Shown here: positions 1-6,434 of the stretch, in pieces | Layout: each line of letters opens with the position of its first letter | Position numbering within the stretch: position 1 is the stretch's first letter | Source of the DNA: an uncultured Actinomycetes bacterium | Lineage (GTDB): Bacteria; Actinomycetota; Thermoleophilia; Gaiellales; F1-60-MAGs149 | Assembly (NCBI GenBank): GCA_903960645.1 | Contig: CAJCBN010000001.1 | Coordinates: forward strand, 1-8,674 | Direction: 5' to 3' | DNA: 8,674 nt | The notes under the pieces: model-generated | What the model saw: only the letters and a program-made list of their open reading frames with translations | What the model was told of the DNA's origin: nothing | The model's database searches: none | Translations under genes and position numbers: made by a program

Positions 1-536
1 ATGCGCGTGAGCGAGTCGACGAGCACCATGCCGAGCACCGCCAGCACGATGATGCCGAGCCCACCGCCGAAGTAGCCGCCGTAGATGGCGGCGAGGAAGA
101 CGCCCACGGCGGGTCCGGCGAGACGCTCGCCGTCGCCGTGCAGCTGGGAGACGCGCACGGCGACCCGCTGCTTGACCGTATCGCCGAGGCCCAGGATGAC
201 GACCGCGCCGATGATCAGGAACGGCACCAGCACCTCGAAGGCGCTCTCGGGCGTGACGAGGAGGAGGACCGCGCCGAGGATGCCGCCGAGCGCCGCCGCC
301 GGCAGCAGGACGCGGAGCCGGCGCCCCTGCCCGCCCAGATCACCGCGCTGGGCGTAGGTACCGCCCAGGTAGCCCGGGACCAGCGCGACCGTGTTGGTGA
401 CGTTGGCCGTGACCGGCGGCACACCCAGAGCGAGCAGCATGGGGAACGAGATCAACGTGCCACCGCCTGCGAGGGCGTTGACGAGTCCGGCAGCGAGCGC
501 GGCGAGGCCGGCGAGAGCGAGTTCACCGGGCGTCAT
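1..536 (-). CDS. TauE/SafE family membrane permease (3' end beyond window)
   Basis: The open frame starts at ATG 536 and runs off the left edge with no stop, giving 178 codons of a protein usually about 250 residues long. It is very hydrophobic. Residues 20-50 (NALAGGGT, then LLALGVPP and an ATANVTN-like TANVTNTVAL stretch) match the glycine-rich first half-repeat of TauE/SafE permeases. A second glycine-rich stretch at about 146-170 (AAIYGGYFGGGLG) matches the start of the second half-repeat. The family exports or imports small sulfur-containing or organic anions across the cytoplasmic membrane; the substrate cannot be told from sequence. The start lies 19 bases after the sigma factor stop, with no clear Shine-Dalgarno sequence, so it is probably the last-transcribed gene seen in that unit. 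The family is clear; the function is generic. Confidence 0.85.
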   Translation of the reverse strand, partial: MTPGELALAGLAALAAGLVNALAGGGTLISFPMLLALGVPPVTANVTNTVALVPGYLGGTYAQRGDLGGQGRRLRVLLPAAALGGILGAVLLLVTPESAFEVLVPFLIIGAVVILGLGDTVKQRVAVRVSQLHGDGERLAGPAVGVFLAAIYGGYFGGGLGIIVLAVLGMVLVDSLTR

Positions 537-555
537 GGCGAGAATCTACGCGGTA

Positions 556-1239
556 TCAGGCGGTCTCGGCGACATCGCGACTCGTGCGATGCTGCTCGAT
601 CTTGCGCTTGACCCGCTGAAGGGCGTTGTCGACGGCCTTCGGATCGCAGCCGGCCTGCACCGCGATCGCGTCGTACGACTCGCCGGCCATGAACGCGGCC
701 AGCACCTCGGACTCGAGGGGCGACAGCGAGGAGCCGAGCATCGCGACGAGCGAATCGAGCTCGTCGCTCGAGATGACGCGCGAGGCCGGGTCCAGCGTCG
801 GGGAGCCGGCGATGGCGTCGCCGAGGGTGCATTCGCCGCCCTCAGGGTCCGTGCCGGCGGGCGTATGGGAGAAGGAGATGTAGCCGTTCAGCGGCTGATG
901 CTTGTTGCGGGTCGCACCCTTGATCGCGGTGATGATCTGGCGCGTGATGCAGAGCTCCGCGAAGGAACGGAACGACGTCTCACGATCGACGCGGTAGTCG
1001 CGGATCGCCTTGTAGAGGCCGATCAGGCCCTCCTGCTGGAGATCGTCGGAGTCGCCACCGGCGAGGAAGTAGCTCGATGCCTTGAGGCGCACGAACGGCT
1101 GGTAGCGGCGGATCAGCTGGTCCAGTGCCGCATCGCTGCCGTTACGGGCGCGCAACACGAGGTTGAGATCGCCCTGGTCGCGCTTCTGTCGGGCCGCGGG
1201 GTCGGCGGTCCGTGCGGTGGTTGCTCGGGCGGTCTGCAT
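556..1239 (-). CDS. sigH: SigH-type sigma-70 family factor
   Basis: A 227-residue sigma factor that directs core RNA polymerase to alternative promoters. Region 2 covers about residues 40-112, with the core-binding segment DLQQEGLIGLYKAI (66-79) and the promoter-recognition segment FAELCITRQIITAIKGATR (93-111). A linker follows, then region 4 at about 173-215 with a helix-turn-helix ending DNALQRVKRKI. These segments closely resemble Bacillus SigH (Spo0H), so this is the stationary-phase/sporulation SigH family rather than a small ECF sigma. I chose ATG 1239 because GGAGGAG lies 11 bases upstream. An in-frame ATG at 1278 would add 13 residues but has no ribosome site. It follows rlmB, as sigH does in Bacillus (there with yacP between). 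No anti-sigma gene is adjacent. Its regulon here is unknown. Confidence 0.9.
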   Translation of the reverse strand: MQTARATTARTADPAARQKRDQGDLNLVLRARNGSDAALDQLIRRYQPFVRLKASSYFLAGGDSDDLQQEGLIGLYKAIRDYRVDRETSFRSFAELCITRQIITAIKGATRNKHQPLNGYISFSHTPAGTDPEGGECTLGDAIAGSPTLDPASRVISSDELDSLVAMLGSSLSPLESEVLAAFMAGESYDAIAVQAGCDPKAVDNALQRVKRKIEQHRTSRDVAETA

Positions 1240-1320
1240 TAGGGGTCCTGCTCCTCCATCCCGGGGAAAAACCCTCATCGTTTACATGAGGTTTACCCGG
1301 ACGACCCCATGCTGCCTGAC

Positions 1321-1335
1321 GCATTTGCCAAATGC
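1321..1335. repeat. 15-bp perfect palindrome, GCATTTG-C-CAAATGC
   Basis: Two 7-base arms are exactly complementary around a central C. The site lies about 82 bases upstream of the sigma gene start at 1239, between the weak promoter candidate and the gene, where an operator or a leader hairpin could act. No T-run follows on either strand, so it is unlikely to be a terminator. The binding partner is unknown. Confidence 0.5.
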
Positions 1336-1353
1336 AAGGCCAATATGAAGATT

Positions 1354-1371
1354 CATAGGTCTGTTCCTAAT
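1354..1371. promoter_or_regulatory. Inverted-repeat site CATAGG-N6-CCTAAT (candidate operator, copy 1)
   Basis: CATAGG, a six-base spacer (tctgtt) and CCTAAT form an imperfect inverted repeat. The same design recurs 96 bases away at 1450-1467. It overlaps the weak -10 candidate (1352-1357) of the sigma gene. If that promoter is real, a protein bound here would block it. The regulator is not identified. Confidence 0.35.
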
Positions 1372-1449
1372 TTGCCTGCAAACCGTTACAAACTCGACCA
1401 TAGCCTAAGGCCTCTGAATTCGGCTCTATGAGCGGCAATGCGCGGCGCA

Positions 1450-1467
1450 CATAGGGTGTTTCCTATG
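1450..1467. promoter_or_regulatory. Inverted-repeat site CATAGG-N6-CCTATG (candidate operator, copy 2)
   Basis: This is a perfect inverted repeat with 6-base arms and a six-base spacer (gtgttt). It resembles the site at 1354-1371 in arm sequence, spacer length and spacer content. It starts 21 bases past the rlmB stop on the leftward strand, so a weak rlmB transcript hairpin is an alternative. No T-run follows it. Confidence 0.35.
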
Positions 1468-1487
1468 GGCCAAGCCTCTGCAGTGCC

Positions 1488-2198
1488 TCAGGGCTGTGAG
1501 CGCTGGCGCACGGCTTCGAACAGCAGCACGCCGGCCGTGACCGAGACGTTCAGCGACGATACGGCCCCGGCCAGGGGGATCGAGACCGTCTGATCACAGG
1601 CATCCATCACGCGGGGCCGCACACCGCTGCCCTCAGCACCCAGCACGAAGATGCAGCCATCGCGGTAGTCCGCACCCGTGTACGTCGTCTCGCCGTCCGC
1701 AGCAGCCGCATAGCTCCAGACGCCGGGCCGTTTGGCCCGTTGCAGCCAGTCGGCGAGGTTCGGCGCCACGGCAATCGGCAGGTGCTCGACCGCGCCCGCG
1801 CTGGCCTTGGCCACCGCAGCCGTGACAATCGCGCTGCCGTGGCGCGGCACGATCAGCCCGTTGGCGCCCGCGCACTCGGCGCTGCGCACGATCGCACCGA
1901 GGTTGCGCGGGTCGCTGACCCCGTCAAGCGCGATCAGCAGCGGCGCGTCCGCATCGAGCAGGTCGTCAGGATCGGCGTAGGGAAAGGGGGCGACCCGGGC
2001 GGCGATGCCCTGGTGGTCGGCGCTGCCGGCCAGCGCGCCGATCTCATCGGCGCCCGTCACGCGTACCTCGGCCGTCGTGTCGCGGAGCCAGGGCAGCGCA
2101 ACGCGGGCCTTCTCGGTGACCAGGATCTCGTGCACGGCCCGCCGACCGCGCGTCGCCTCGCGCACCGGCTGGCGGCCGTAGATGACGTCGACACTCAT
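1488..2198 (-). CDS. rlmB: 23S rRNA (guanosine-2'-O)-methyltransferase RlmB, TrmH/SPOUT family
   Basis: A 236-residue SPOUT methyltransferase that uses S-adenosylmethionine to methylate a ribose 2'-OH, most likely G2251 of 23S rRNA. The N-terminal 75 residues form the small RNA-binding substrate domain (start MSVDVIYGRQPVREA). The three knotted-fold motifs are all present: motif 1 at 91-108 with N99 and R105 (DPRNLGAIVRSAE), motif 2 at 186-195 (GAEGSGVRP, E189), and motif 3 at 206-223 (IPLAGAVSSLNVSV, N217). ATG 2198 overlaps the cysS stop in an ATGA tetranucleotide, which fixes the start and implies translational coupling. The rlmB-after-cysS order is common in actinobacteria and firmicutes. 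TrmH-like tRNA methylation cannot be strictly excluded, but context favours RlmB. Confidence 0.92.
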   Translation of the reverse strand: MSVDVIYGRQPVREATRGRRAVHEILVTEKARVALPWLRDTTAEVRVTGADEIGALAGSADHQGIAARVAPFPYADPDDLLDADAPLLIALDGVSDPRNLGAIVRSAECAGANGLIVPRHGSAIVTAAVAKASAGAVEHLPIAVAPNLADWLQRAKRPGVWSYAAAADGETTYTGADYRDGCIFVLGAEGSGVRPRVMDACDQTVSIPLAGAVSSLNVSVTAGVLLFEAVRQRSQP

Positions 2199-3586
2199 GC
2201 GGGCTGCAACTCGGGGCCGTCGGCAAGGTCCTGCACGACCCAGCCGAGTGCCTGCAATTCGTCGCGGATGGCGTCGGCGCGGGCGAAGTCGCGCGCAGCA
2301 CGGGCGGCCTCGCGTTCCTGCAGCAGCGCCACCGCAGCAGCGGGGGGACCATCGGCGGTGGCGGCCAGGCCTGCGAGACCGAGCACGTCGAGGCAGTCCA
2401 CCAGCACCGCGCGCGCCTGCGCCACGTCGGCGGGATCCGCCGGACCGGCATCGAGGGCGGCGTTGAGCGTGCGCACCAGCTCGAACAGGGCGGCGAGGGC
2501 CTCGGGCGTGGCGAAGTCGTCGTCGAGCGCAGCACGGAAGCGCGCGTCGACTGCCGCCGCCGTGGCGGCCAGCGGCCCAGCCGCAGCGGGGGCGGTAGTG
2601 CCGGCCACGCGGGCGGCGCGACGCAGGGCCTCGCGCAGGCGGTCGTTCGACTTACGCGCGTCTTCGAGCGAGGCCGGGCTGTAGTCGAGCGGCGAGCGAT
2701 AGTGCGCGCGAGCAAAGAGGCTCAGCAGCGTCTCCGCCCCCTCCCGGTCGAGTGCGTCGGCGAGCCGGTCGACGTTGCCGAGCGACTTCGACATCTTGTC
2801 GCCGCCGAAGCGCAGCATGCCGTTGTGCAGCCACGTGCGCGCGAAGGGCCGGCCGGTGATCGACTCGGACTGGGCGCGCTCGTTCTCGTGGTGCGGGAAC
2901 TTGAGATCGATGCCGCCCCCGTGGATGTCGATCTCCTCGCCGAGCGCCGACATCGCCATCGCCGAGCACTCGATGTGCCAGCCGGGGCGCCCCAGCCCCC
3001 ACGGCGACTCCCAGGCCGCATCCTCACCGGGCTTCTGCGCCTTCCAGAGCGCGAAGTCGAGCGGCGCCTGCTTCTTCGACGTGATCTCCTCCGGCTGCAT
3101 CTCGTCGATCCGCTGACCCGACAGCGCCCCGTAGCTCGGGAAGTCGGCGACGCGGAAGTAGACGTCGCCGTCGGCCGCGTAGGCGTGTCCGCCCGCGATC
3201 AGCCCCTCGATCATCGCGATGATCTCCGGCAGCGCGTCGGTGACCTTCGGCTCGACGTCGGGACGGCCGAGACCGAGCCGCGACGTGTCGTCGAGGTAGC
3301 GCGCCGACTCGCGCTCGGCGAGGGCAACGCTGGCGATACCCTCGGCCTGCGCGGCGGCGTAGATCTTGTCGTTGATGTCGGTGAGGTTGGAGACGACCCG
3401 CACCTCCCAGCCGGTGCGGCGCAGGTGGCGCGCCAGCGTCTGCGCGACGACGAACGGCCGCGCGTTGCCGACGTGGATGGGGCCGTAGACCGTCGGACCG
3501 CAGACGTAGAGCCCCAGGCGACCGGGCACGAGCGGCTCCACGTCGTGGACGGAGCGGCGCAGCGAGTCGTAGAGGCGGAGGGTCAT
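2195..3586 (-). CDS. cysS: Cysteine--tRNA ligase
   Basis: A 463-residue class I synthetase that charges tRNA-Cys with cysteine using ATP in the cytoplasm. The Rossmann catalytic domain has the HIGH-type signature HVGN at 38-41 (in PIHVGNARP) and an intact KMSKS at 264-268. The zinc site that selects cysteine is complete: C29, C207 (GWHIECS), H232 and E236 (FPHHENE). The C-terminal part, from about residue 340, is the helical DALR-type anticodon-stem domain, followed by a short tail. Length and all motifs are normal for the family. The start overlaps the gltX stop by ATGA and the stop overlaps the rlmB start in the same way. This could be mistaken for MshC, the mycothiol ligase paralogue, but the C-terminal domain and the rlmB neighbour argue for CysS. 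Confidence 0.96.
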   Translation of the reverse strand: MTLRLYDSLRRSVHDVEPLVPGRLGLYVCGPTVYGPIHVGNARPFVVAQTLARHLRRTGWEVRVVSNLTDINDKIYAAAQAEGIASVALAERESARYLDDTSRLGLGRPDVEPKVTDALPEIIAMIEGLIAGGHAYAADGDVYFRVADFPSYGALSGQRIDEMQPEEITSKKQAPLDFALWKAQKPGEDAAWESPWGLGRPGWHIECSAMAMSALGEEIDIHGGGIDLKFPHHENERAQSESITGRPFARTWLHNGMLRFGGDKMSKSLGNVDRLADALDREGAETLLSLFARAHYRSPLDYSPASLEDARKSNDRLREALRRAARVAGTTAPAAAGPLAATAAAVDARFRAALDDDFATPEALAALFELVRTLNAALDAGPADPADVAQARAVLVDCLDVLGLAGLAATADGPPAAAVALLQEREAARAARDFARADAIRDELQALGWVVQDLADGPELQPA

Positions 3587-4803
3587 GGCAGGTCCAGCAC
3601 GGCCTGGGCGCGGGCGATGATCTCGTCCCGCGGCAGCGCCGCGAGCACGAACGGTAGCGGGATGCCGTGGTCTGCGGACGTCAGCACCCGTCGCACGGAC
3701 CGCTTCCCCACCCCGAGCGCGTCGGGATCGACCGTGTCGAGGGCGATCAGCGCGGCGGCGGCCGTGCGGTCCGCGTCGGTCGGCGGCAGGGGCGCCGCGC
3801 GCTCAATGACCCCGGCCACCAGCGTCACGGCCTGCGGAATCGTCGCGGCGTCGCCCAGTCCGGGGGCCAGCGCGGCGAGCTGCGCCGGCGCGCAGGCGCT
3901 GCCCTGCTCCGCAAGCGCCTCCCCCACCCGCCGCACCAGCTCGTCGGCGGGCAGCTGCGCCAGGTGGTCACGTCCGAGCGACTCGAGCAGCGCCGGGTCG
4001 AGCCGGGTGGTGCCGTGTCCGAGACGGGCGGGGTCGAAGGCGACGGCCAGCTCGTCGGCAGTGGACGCGGGCAGCGCGGTGATCGGCGGGCAGGCCGAGC
4101 GGGCGAGCCAGTCGATGACCGCTGCCGGCAGCCAGCCCGCAGCGCGCAGCGCGTCGACGCCGATGGCCCCGTCACTCGACGACAGCTTGGCGCCGTCCTC
4201 GCCCACGACGATGGGCAGGTGCGCGAAGCGCGGCGGCGCGCAGTCGAGCGCCGCGCACAGCACGAGCTGGATGGCGGTGTTGGTGATGTGGTCCTCGCCG
4301 CGCAGCACGTGGGTGATCGCCATGGCGGCATCGTCGACGGCGGTGGCGAGGTGGAACGTCGGCCGCCCGTCGGACCGTACGAGGACCGTGCGCGGCAGCT
4401 CGCCGGCGGGAATGCGGATCGGGCCACGGCTGAGGTCCTCAATCACGATGTCGTGCTCGACCGGCGGAAGCACGATGGCGCCGTCTCCTCCGCGCCGGGC
4501 GGTGCCCACGTCGACGAGGCGCTCGGCGGCCGCCAGGTGCTCGGCGGTGCGCAGCGACTGGCGGTACGGCGCGTACGGGCCCGTATCAGGGCCCTCGTCC
4601 ACCGTGATGCCGAGCCAGCCCAGCGTGGCCTCGATGCGCTCGGCGGCGCGCTCGGCGTGCCCGGACGGATCGGTGTCGTCGATGCGCAGCACGAAGGCGC
4701 CGCCCTGCTGCAGGCGCAGGAGGTGGTTGGCGACGGCCACCATCGCGCCGCCGATGTGGAGGTCGCCCGTTGGGGCGGGTGCGAAGCGGACGCGGACGCT
4801 CAT
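3583..4803 (-). CDS. gltX: Divergent, shortened glutamate--tRNA ligase family protein
   Basis: A class I synthetase of the GluRS family, 406 residues against the usual 465-500. Clear family segments are FAPAPTGDLHIGGA (7-20, HIGH-type HIGG), RIDDTD (40-45, usually RIEDTD), VIEDLSRGPI (120-129), HLATAVDDAAMAITHV (151-166) and RGEDH (169-173). The end (GKRSVRRVLTS...) resembles the GluRS anticodon-binding domain. Two things are odd. The KMSKS-type loop reads KLSSS (206-210) where KLSKR is expected, so the second lysine is absent. The acceptor-stem zinc-finger region after about residue 95 is trimmed and has no cysteines. The RNA substrate could be tRNA-Glu or tRNA-Gln, or the protein could be a weak paralogue with a full GltX elsewhere. 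It sits where gltX lies in the Bacillus ispF-gltX-cysS cluster. Confidence 0.8.
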   Translation of the reverse strand: MSVRVRFAPAPTGDLHIGGAMVAVANHLLRLQQGGAFVLRIDDTDPSGHAERAAERIEATLGWLGITVDEGPDTGPYAPYRQSLRTAEHLAAAERLVDVGTARRGGDGAIVLPPVEHDIVIEDLSRGPIRIPAGELPRTVLVRSDGRPTFHLATAVDDAAMAITHVLRGEDHITNTAIQLVLCAALDCAPPRFAHLPIVVGEDGAKLSSSDGAIGVDALRAAGWLPAAVIDWLARSACPPITALPASTADELAVAFDPARLGHGTTRLDPALLESLGRDHLAQLPADELVRRVGEALAEQGSACAPAQLAALAPGLGDAATIPQAVTLVAGVIERAAPLPPTDADRTAAAALIALDTVDPDALGVGKRSVRRVLTSADHGIPLPFVLAALPRDEIIARAQAVLDLP

Positions 4804-4822
4804 CGGGGCAGGCTCGCAGACA

Positions 4823-5206
4823 TCACAGGCGGTAGACGGCGATGGGGTACTCGGCGAGGACGCGATCCGCCGTCATCAGCGTCAATTGCCGCCGCTGCGC
4901 CTGTGCGGCGAGTGCGCGATCGAACGGGTCGCCGTGCAGCCGCGGCAGCCCGGCGACTGCGATCGCGTCCTGGGCGTCAAAGGGCAGCAGCCTGAATCCC
5001 GAAGCCTCTGCATCGTCGACGAAAGCCGCCGCCGACGGCATCACGCCGCGGGCCTCGCCGAGCGCCATCTCGAGACCCGAGACGGCGCTGACGTAGACGC
5101 TTCCCGACACCACTTCGGCATCGATCGCGGTCCGTGCCTCTCCGGATAGCCGAGGCGAGTCGGTCAGCCACCAGACGACCGCATTCGTATCCAGGAGCAG
5201 CGCCAC
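4823..5206 (-). CDS. vapC: PIN-domain toxin, VapC family
   Basis: A 127-residue single-domain PIN ribonuclease, the toxin half of a type II toxin-antitoxin pair. The metal-binding acidic residues are all present: D6 (LLDTNAV), E46 (SGLEMALG), D93 in the conserved HGDPFDRALAAQA segment, and D114 (LMTADRV). The sequence looks catalytically intact. Related toxins cut tRNA or rRNA; the target here cannot be predicted. The start is GTG 5206, three bases after the antitoxin stop, with GGAG inside the end of the antitoxin gene as ribosome site. The stop is only 19 bases before the gltX start on the same strand, so read-through into gltX is likely. Confidence in the family is high. Confidence 0.92.
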   Translation of the reverse strand: MALLLDTNAVVWWLTDSPRLSGEARTAIDAEVVSGSVYVSAVSGLEMALGEARGVMPSAAAFVDDAEASGFRLLPFDAQDAIAVAGLPRLHGDPFDRALAAQAQRRQLTLMTADRVLAEYPIAVYRL

Positions 5207-5209
5207 GCG

Positions 5210-5515
5210 TCAGGCTCCGTGCTGCGGACGCTGATCGCCGTCCGCCGGAGGGTCGTCGGCGAAGGCCAGATCCCCGAACATCTCGCGCAGCTCCTCCTCG
5301 CTCCACTCGAAGGCGTCGTCAGGGATGTCGTACTTGCCCTTCCACGCACCTGGACCGGCCCACTCGCGCTGGACAGGGATCGGCACGATCTTCGCGATCG
5401 GCGCGCCACCGCGGGCGAGGATGATCTCCTCGCCGGCCTCGACGCGCGCCAGCAGCTTTGACAGGTGCGTCTTGGCCTCATGGACATTCACGATGTCGGT
5501 CACGATAGCTCGCAT
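5210..5515 (-). CDS. Phd/YefM-family antitoxin
   Basis: A 101-residue antitoxin that would bind and block the PIN toxin encoded three bases downstream and repress the shared promoter. The N-terminal Phd/YefM DNA-binding and dimer domain is shown by VNVHEAKTHLSKLLARVEAG (residues 9-28) and IAKIVPI. The toxin-binding tail GKYDIPDDAFEWSEEELREMFG is typical of partners of VapC toxins. I chose ATG 5515. The open frame extends to 5638 but that would overlap the divergent mutY. GTG codons at 5503 and 5491 are alternative starts, the second giving the common VNVHEAKT beginning. A TTGACT box at 5533-5528 could be the -35 element, but no good -10 follows it. Confidence 0.88.
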   Translation of the reverse strand: MRAIVTDIVNVHEAKTHLSKLLARVEAGEEIILARGGAPIAKIVPIPVQREWAGPGAWKGKYDIPDDAFEWSEEELREMFGDLAFADDPPADGDQRPQHGA

Positions 5516-5587
5516 GTTAGTCCACTTAGTCAAGGAATGCACGCGGATCGTGTCGCCGCGTGCGCGCACTACGCTGCCGGAGTGCCA
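5516..5587. promoter_or_regulatory. Divergent promoter region between the toxin-antitoxin genes and mutY
   Basis: These 72 bases separate two genes that point away from each other, so both must start transcription in or near them. Leftward, TTGACT at 5533-5528 looks like a -35 box. Rightward, TACGCT at 5570-5575 fits a TAnnnT -10 box. A start about 6 bases after it would fall at GTG 5582, in frame with mutY, so a leaderless mutY message is possible. The ribosome site GGAG at 5579-5582 instead supports ATG 5588. Both promoter readings are tentative. Confidence 0.3.
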
Positions 5588-6352
5588 ATGACGCCCGAGC
5601 AGCTCGCCGAACGCGTCCTCTGCTGGTACGCAGCGCACGGTCGCGACCTACCCTGGCGCCACACGCGCGATCCGTACGCCATCCTCGTCAGCGAGGTGAT
5701 GCTGCAGCAGACCCAGGTCGAGCGCGTGATCGAGCGCTGGACGGCCTGGCTCGAGCGCTGGCCGACCGCCGTGGCACTCGCCGCCGCCCCGCGCGCCGAG
5801 GTGATCGCGGCCTGGCAGGGGCTCGGCTACAACCGTCGCGCCGTCGCGCTGCACGAGGCGGCCGCCGTGCTCGCCGAGCACGGCATCCCGCAGGATCAGG
5901 CCGGTTGGCGGGCGCTCCCGGGCGTCGGGCCGTACACCGCCGCGGCCGTCTGCGCCCTCGCCCTCGACCACGACGTCGTGCCGCTCGACGTCAACGTGCA
6001 GCGCATCCTCGAGCGCGCACTCGACGCGACGGCAATCGAGCCACCGGCGGGCAAGGGCCACGACCTGACGCAGGCGCTGTTCGACCTCGGCGCCACGACG
6101 TGCCTGGCGCGGATCCCCCGCTGCGAGCAATGCCCACTCGCCGACGCCTGCCCAAGCCGCGGCCGGCGCTACGAACCGCAGCGCAAGCAGAGCCGTTTCG
6201 AGGGCTCACGTCGCCAGGCCCGCGGCCAGCTGCTGGACCGTCTGCGCGCCGGTCCGGTGCGCCTCGCCGACTGCGATCCCACGATCGCTGCGTTGCTGAT
6301 CGACGACGGGCTGGCCGAGCGGCAGGGCCGCCGCCTCACGCTGCCGAGCTGA
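5588..6352 (+). CDS. mutY: A/G-specific adenine glycosylase, short form
   Basis: A 254-residue base-excision repair enzyme of the endonuclease III superfamily that removes adenine mispaired with 8-oxoguanine or guanine. The catalytic glutamate is E36 (SEVMLQQTQV) and the conserved aspartate is D134 (PLDVNVQRIL). The helix-hairpin-helix LPGVGPYTA (110-118) has tyrosine where endonuclease III has its lysine, which marks MutY. The iron-sulfur loop is complete: C172, C179, C182 and C188 with 6, 2 and 5 residues between. The Nudix-like C-terminal domain that recognises 8-oxoG in the 350-residue E. coli protein is absent. About 50 residues with a small helical, winged-helix-like look (203-252) take its place. 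The start ATG 5588 has GGAG five bases upstream. It runs against the surrounding leftward cluster and is followed by lemA after 82 bases. Confidence 0.93.
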   Translation: MTPEQLAERVLCWYAAHGRDLPWRHTRDPYAILVSEVMLQQTQVERVIERWTAWLERWPTAVALAAAPRAEVIAAWQGLGYNRRAVALHEAAAVLAEHGIPQDQAGWRALPGVGPYTAAAVCALALDHDVVPLDVNVQRILERALDATAIEPPAGKGHDLTQALFDLGATTCLARIPRCEQCPLADACPSRGRRYEPQRKQSRFEGSRRQARGQLLDRLRAGPVRLADCDPTIAALLIDDGLAERQGRRLTLPS

Positions 6353-6369
6353 ACGCCCACCTGCTGCCG

Positions 6370-6434
6370 GAAGCCGATATACGCTGTGGTCACGGATCGC
6401 ACCGGTCCATCCACCCATCGTCGAGGGCCTGCCG
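6370..6434 (+). promoter_or_regulatory. Candidate lemA-htpX promoter and ribosome site
   Basis: TATACGCT at 6378-6385 is a fair -10 box on the rightward strand, about 50 bases before lemA. The same TACGCT occurs upstream of mutY (5570-5575). No matching -35 box is visible. GAGGG at 6423-6427 lies 7 bases before TTG 6435 and decides that start. Confidence 0.35.

Larger units (their letters stand above)
1240..1487 (-). promoter_or_regulatory. Upstream region of the sigma factor gene with inverted-repeat sites
   Basis: This roughly 250-base gap between rlmB and the sigma gene is much richer in A+T than the genes around it, so it probably holds the sigma gene's own promoter. It contains a perfect 15-bp palindrome (1321-1335) and two related 18-bp inverted-repeat sites (1354-1371 and 1450-1467), described separately. 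A weak sigma-70-like pair reads leftward: TTGCAG at 1381-1376 and TATGAA at 1357-1352, with an 18-base spacer. It matches the consensus only in part. No promoter with a convincing match was found. Confidence 0.4.

Noticed and set aside
391..1242. Open frame of about 283 codons on the + strand
   Set aside because: It is the complement of the sigma factor gene and the start of the permease gene. No recognisable domain.
1240..1278. Upstream ATG at 1278 as start of the sigma gene
   Set aside because: No ribosome site precedes it, and the added 13 residues are not family-like. ATG 1239 has GGAGGAG upstream.
1351..1371. SigH-type autoregulatory promoter (AGGA ... GAAT) upstream of the sigma gene
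   Set aside because: AGGA and GAAT are both present on the leftward strand but only a few bases apart, far short of the 11-12 base spacing needed.
4567..4590. TACGGGCCCGTA palindrome inside gltX
   Set aside because: It lies in coding sequence, is short and GC-rich, and is likely chance.
2702..5149. Long open frame of about 815 codons on the + strand
   Set aside because: It lies antisense to cysS, gltX and vapC, which have full family signatures. Its product is arginine-, alanine- and serine-rich with no motif, as expected for the complement of high-GC genes.
5516..5638. Extended N-terminus of the antitoxin up to 5638
   Set aside because: It would overlap the start of mutY, and the added residues are not conserved in Phd/YefM proteins.
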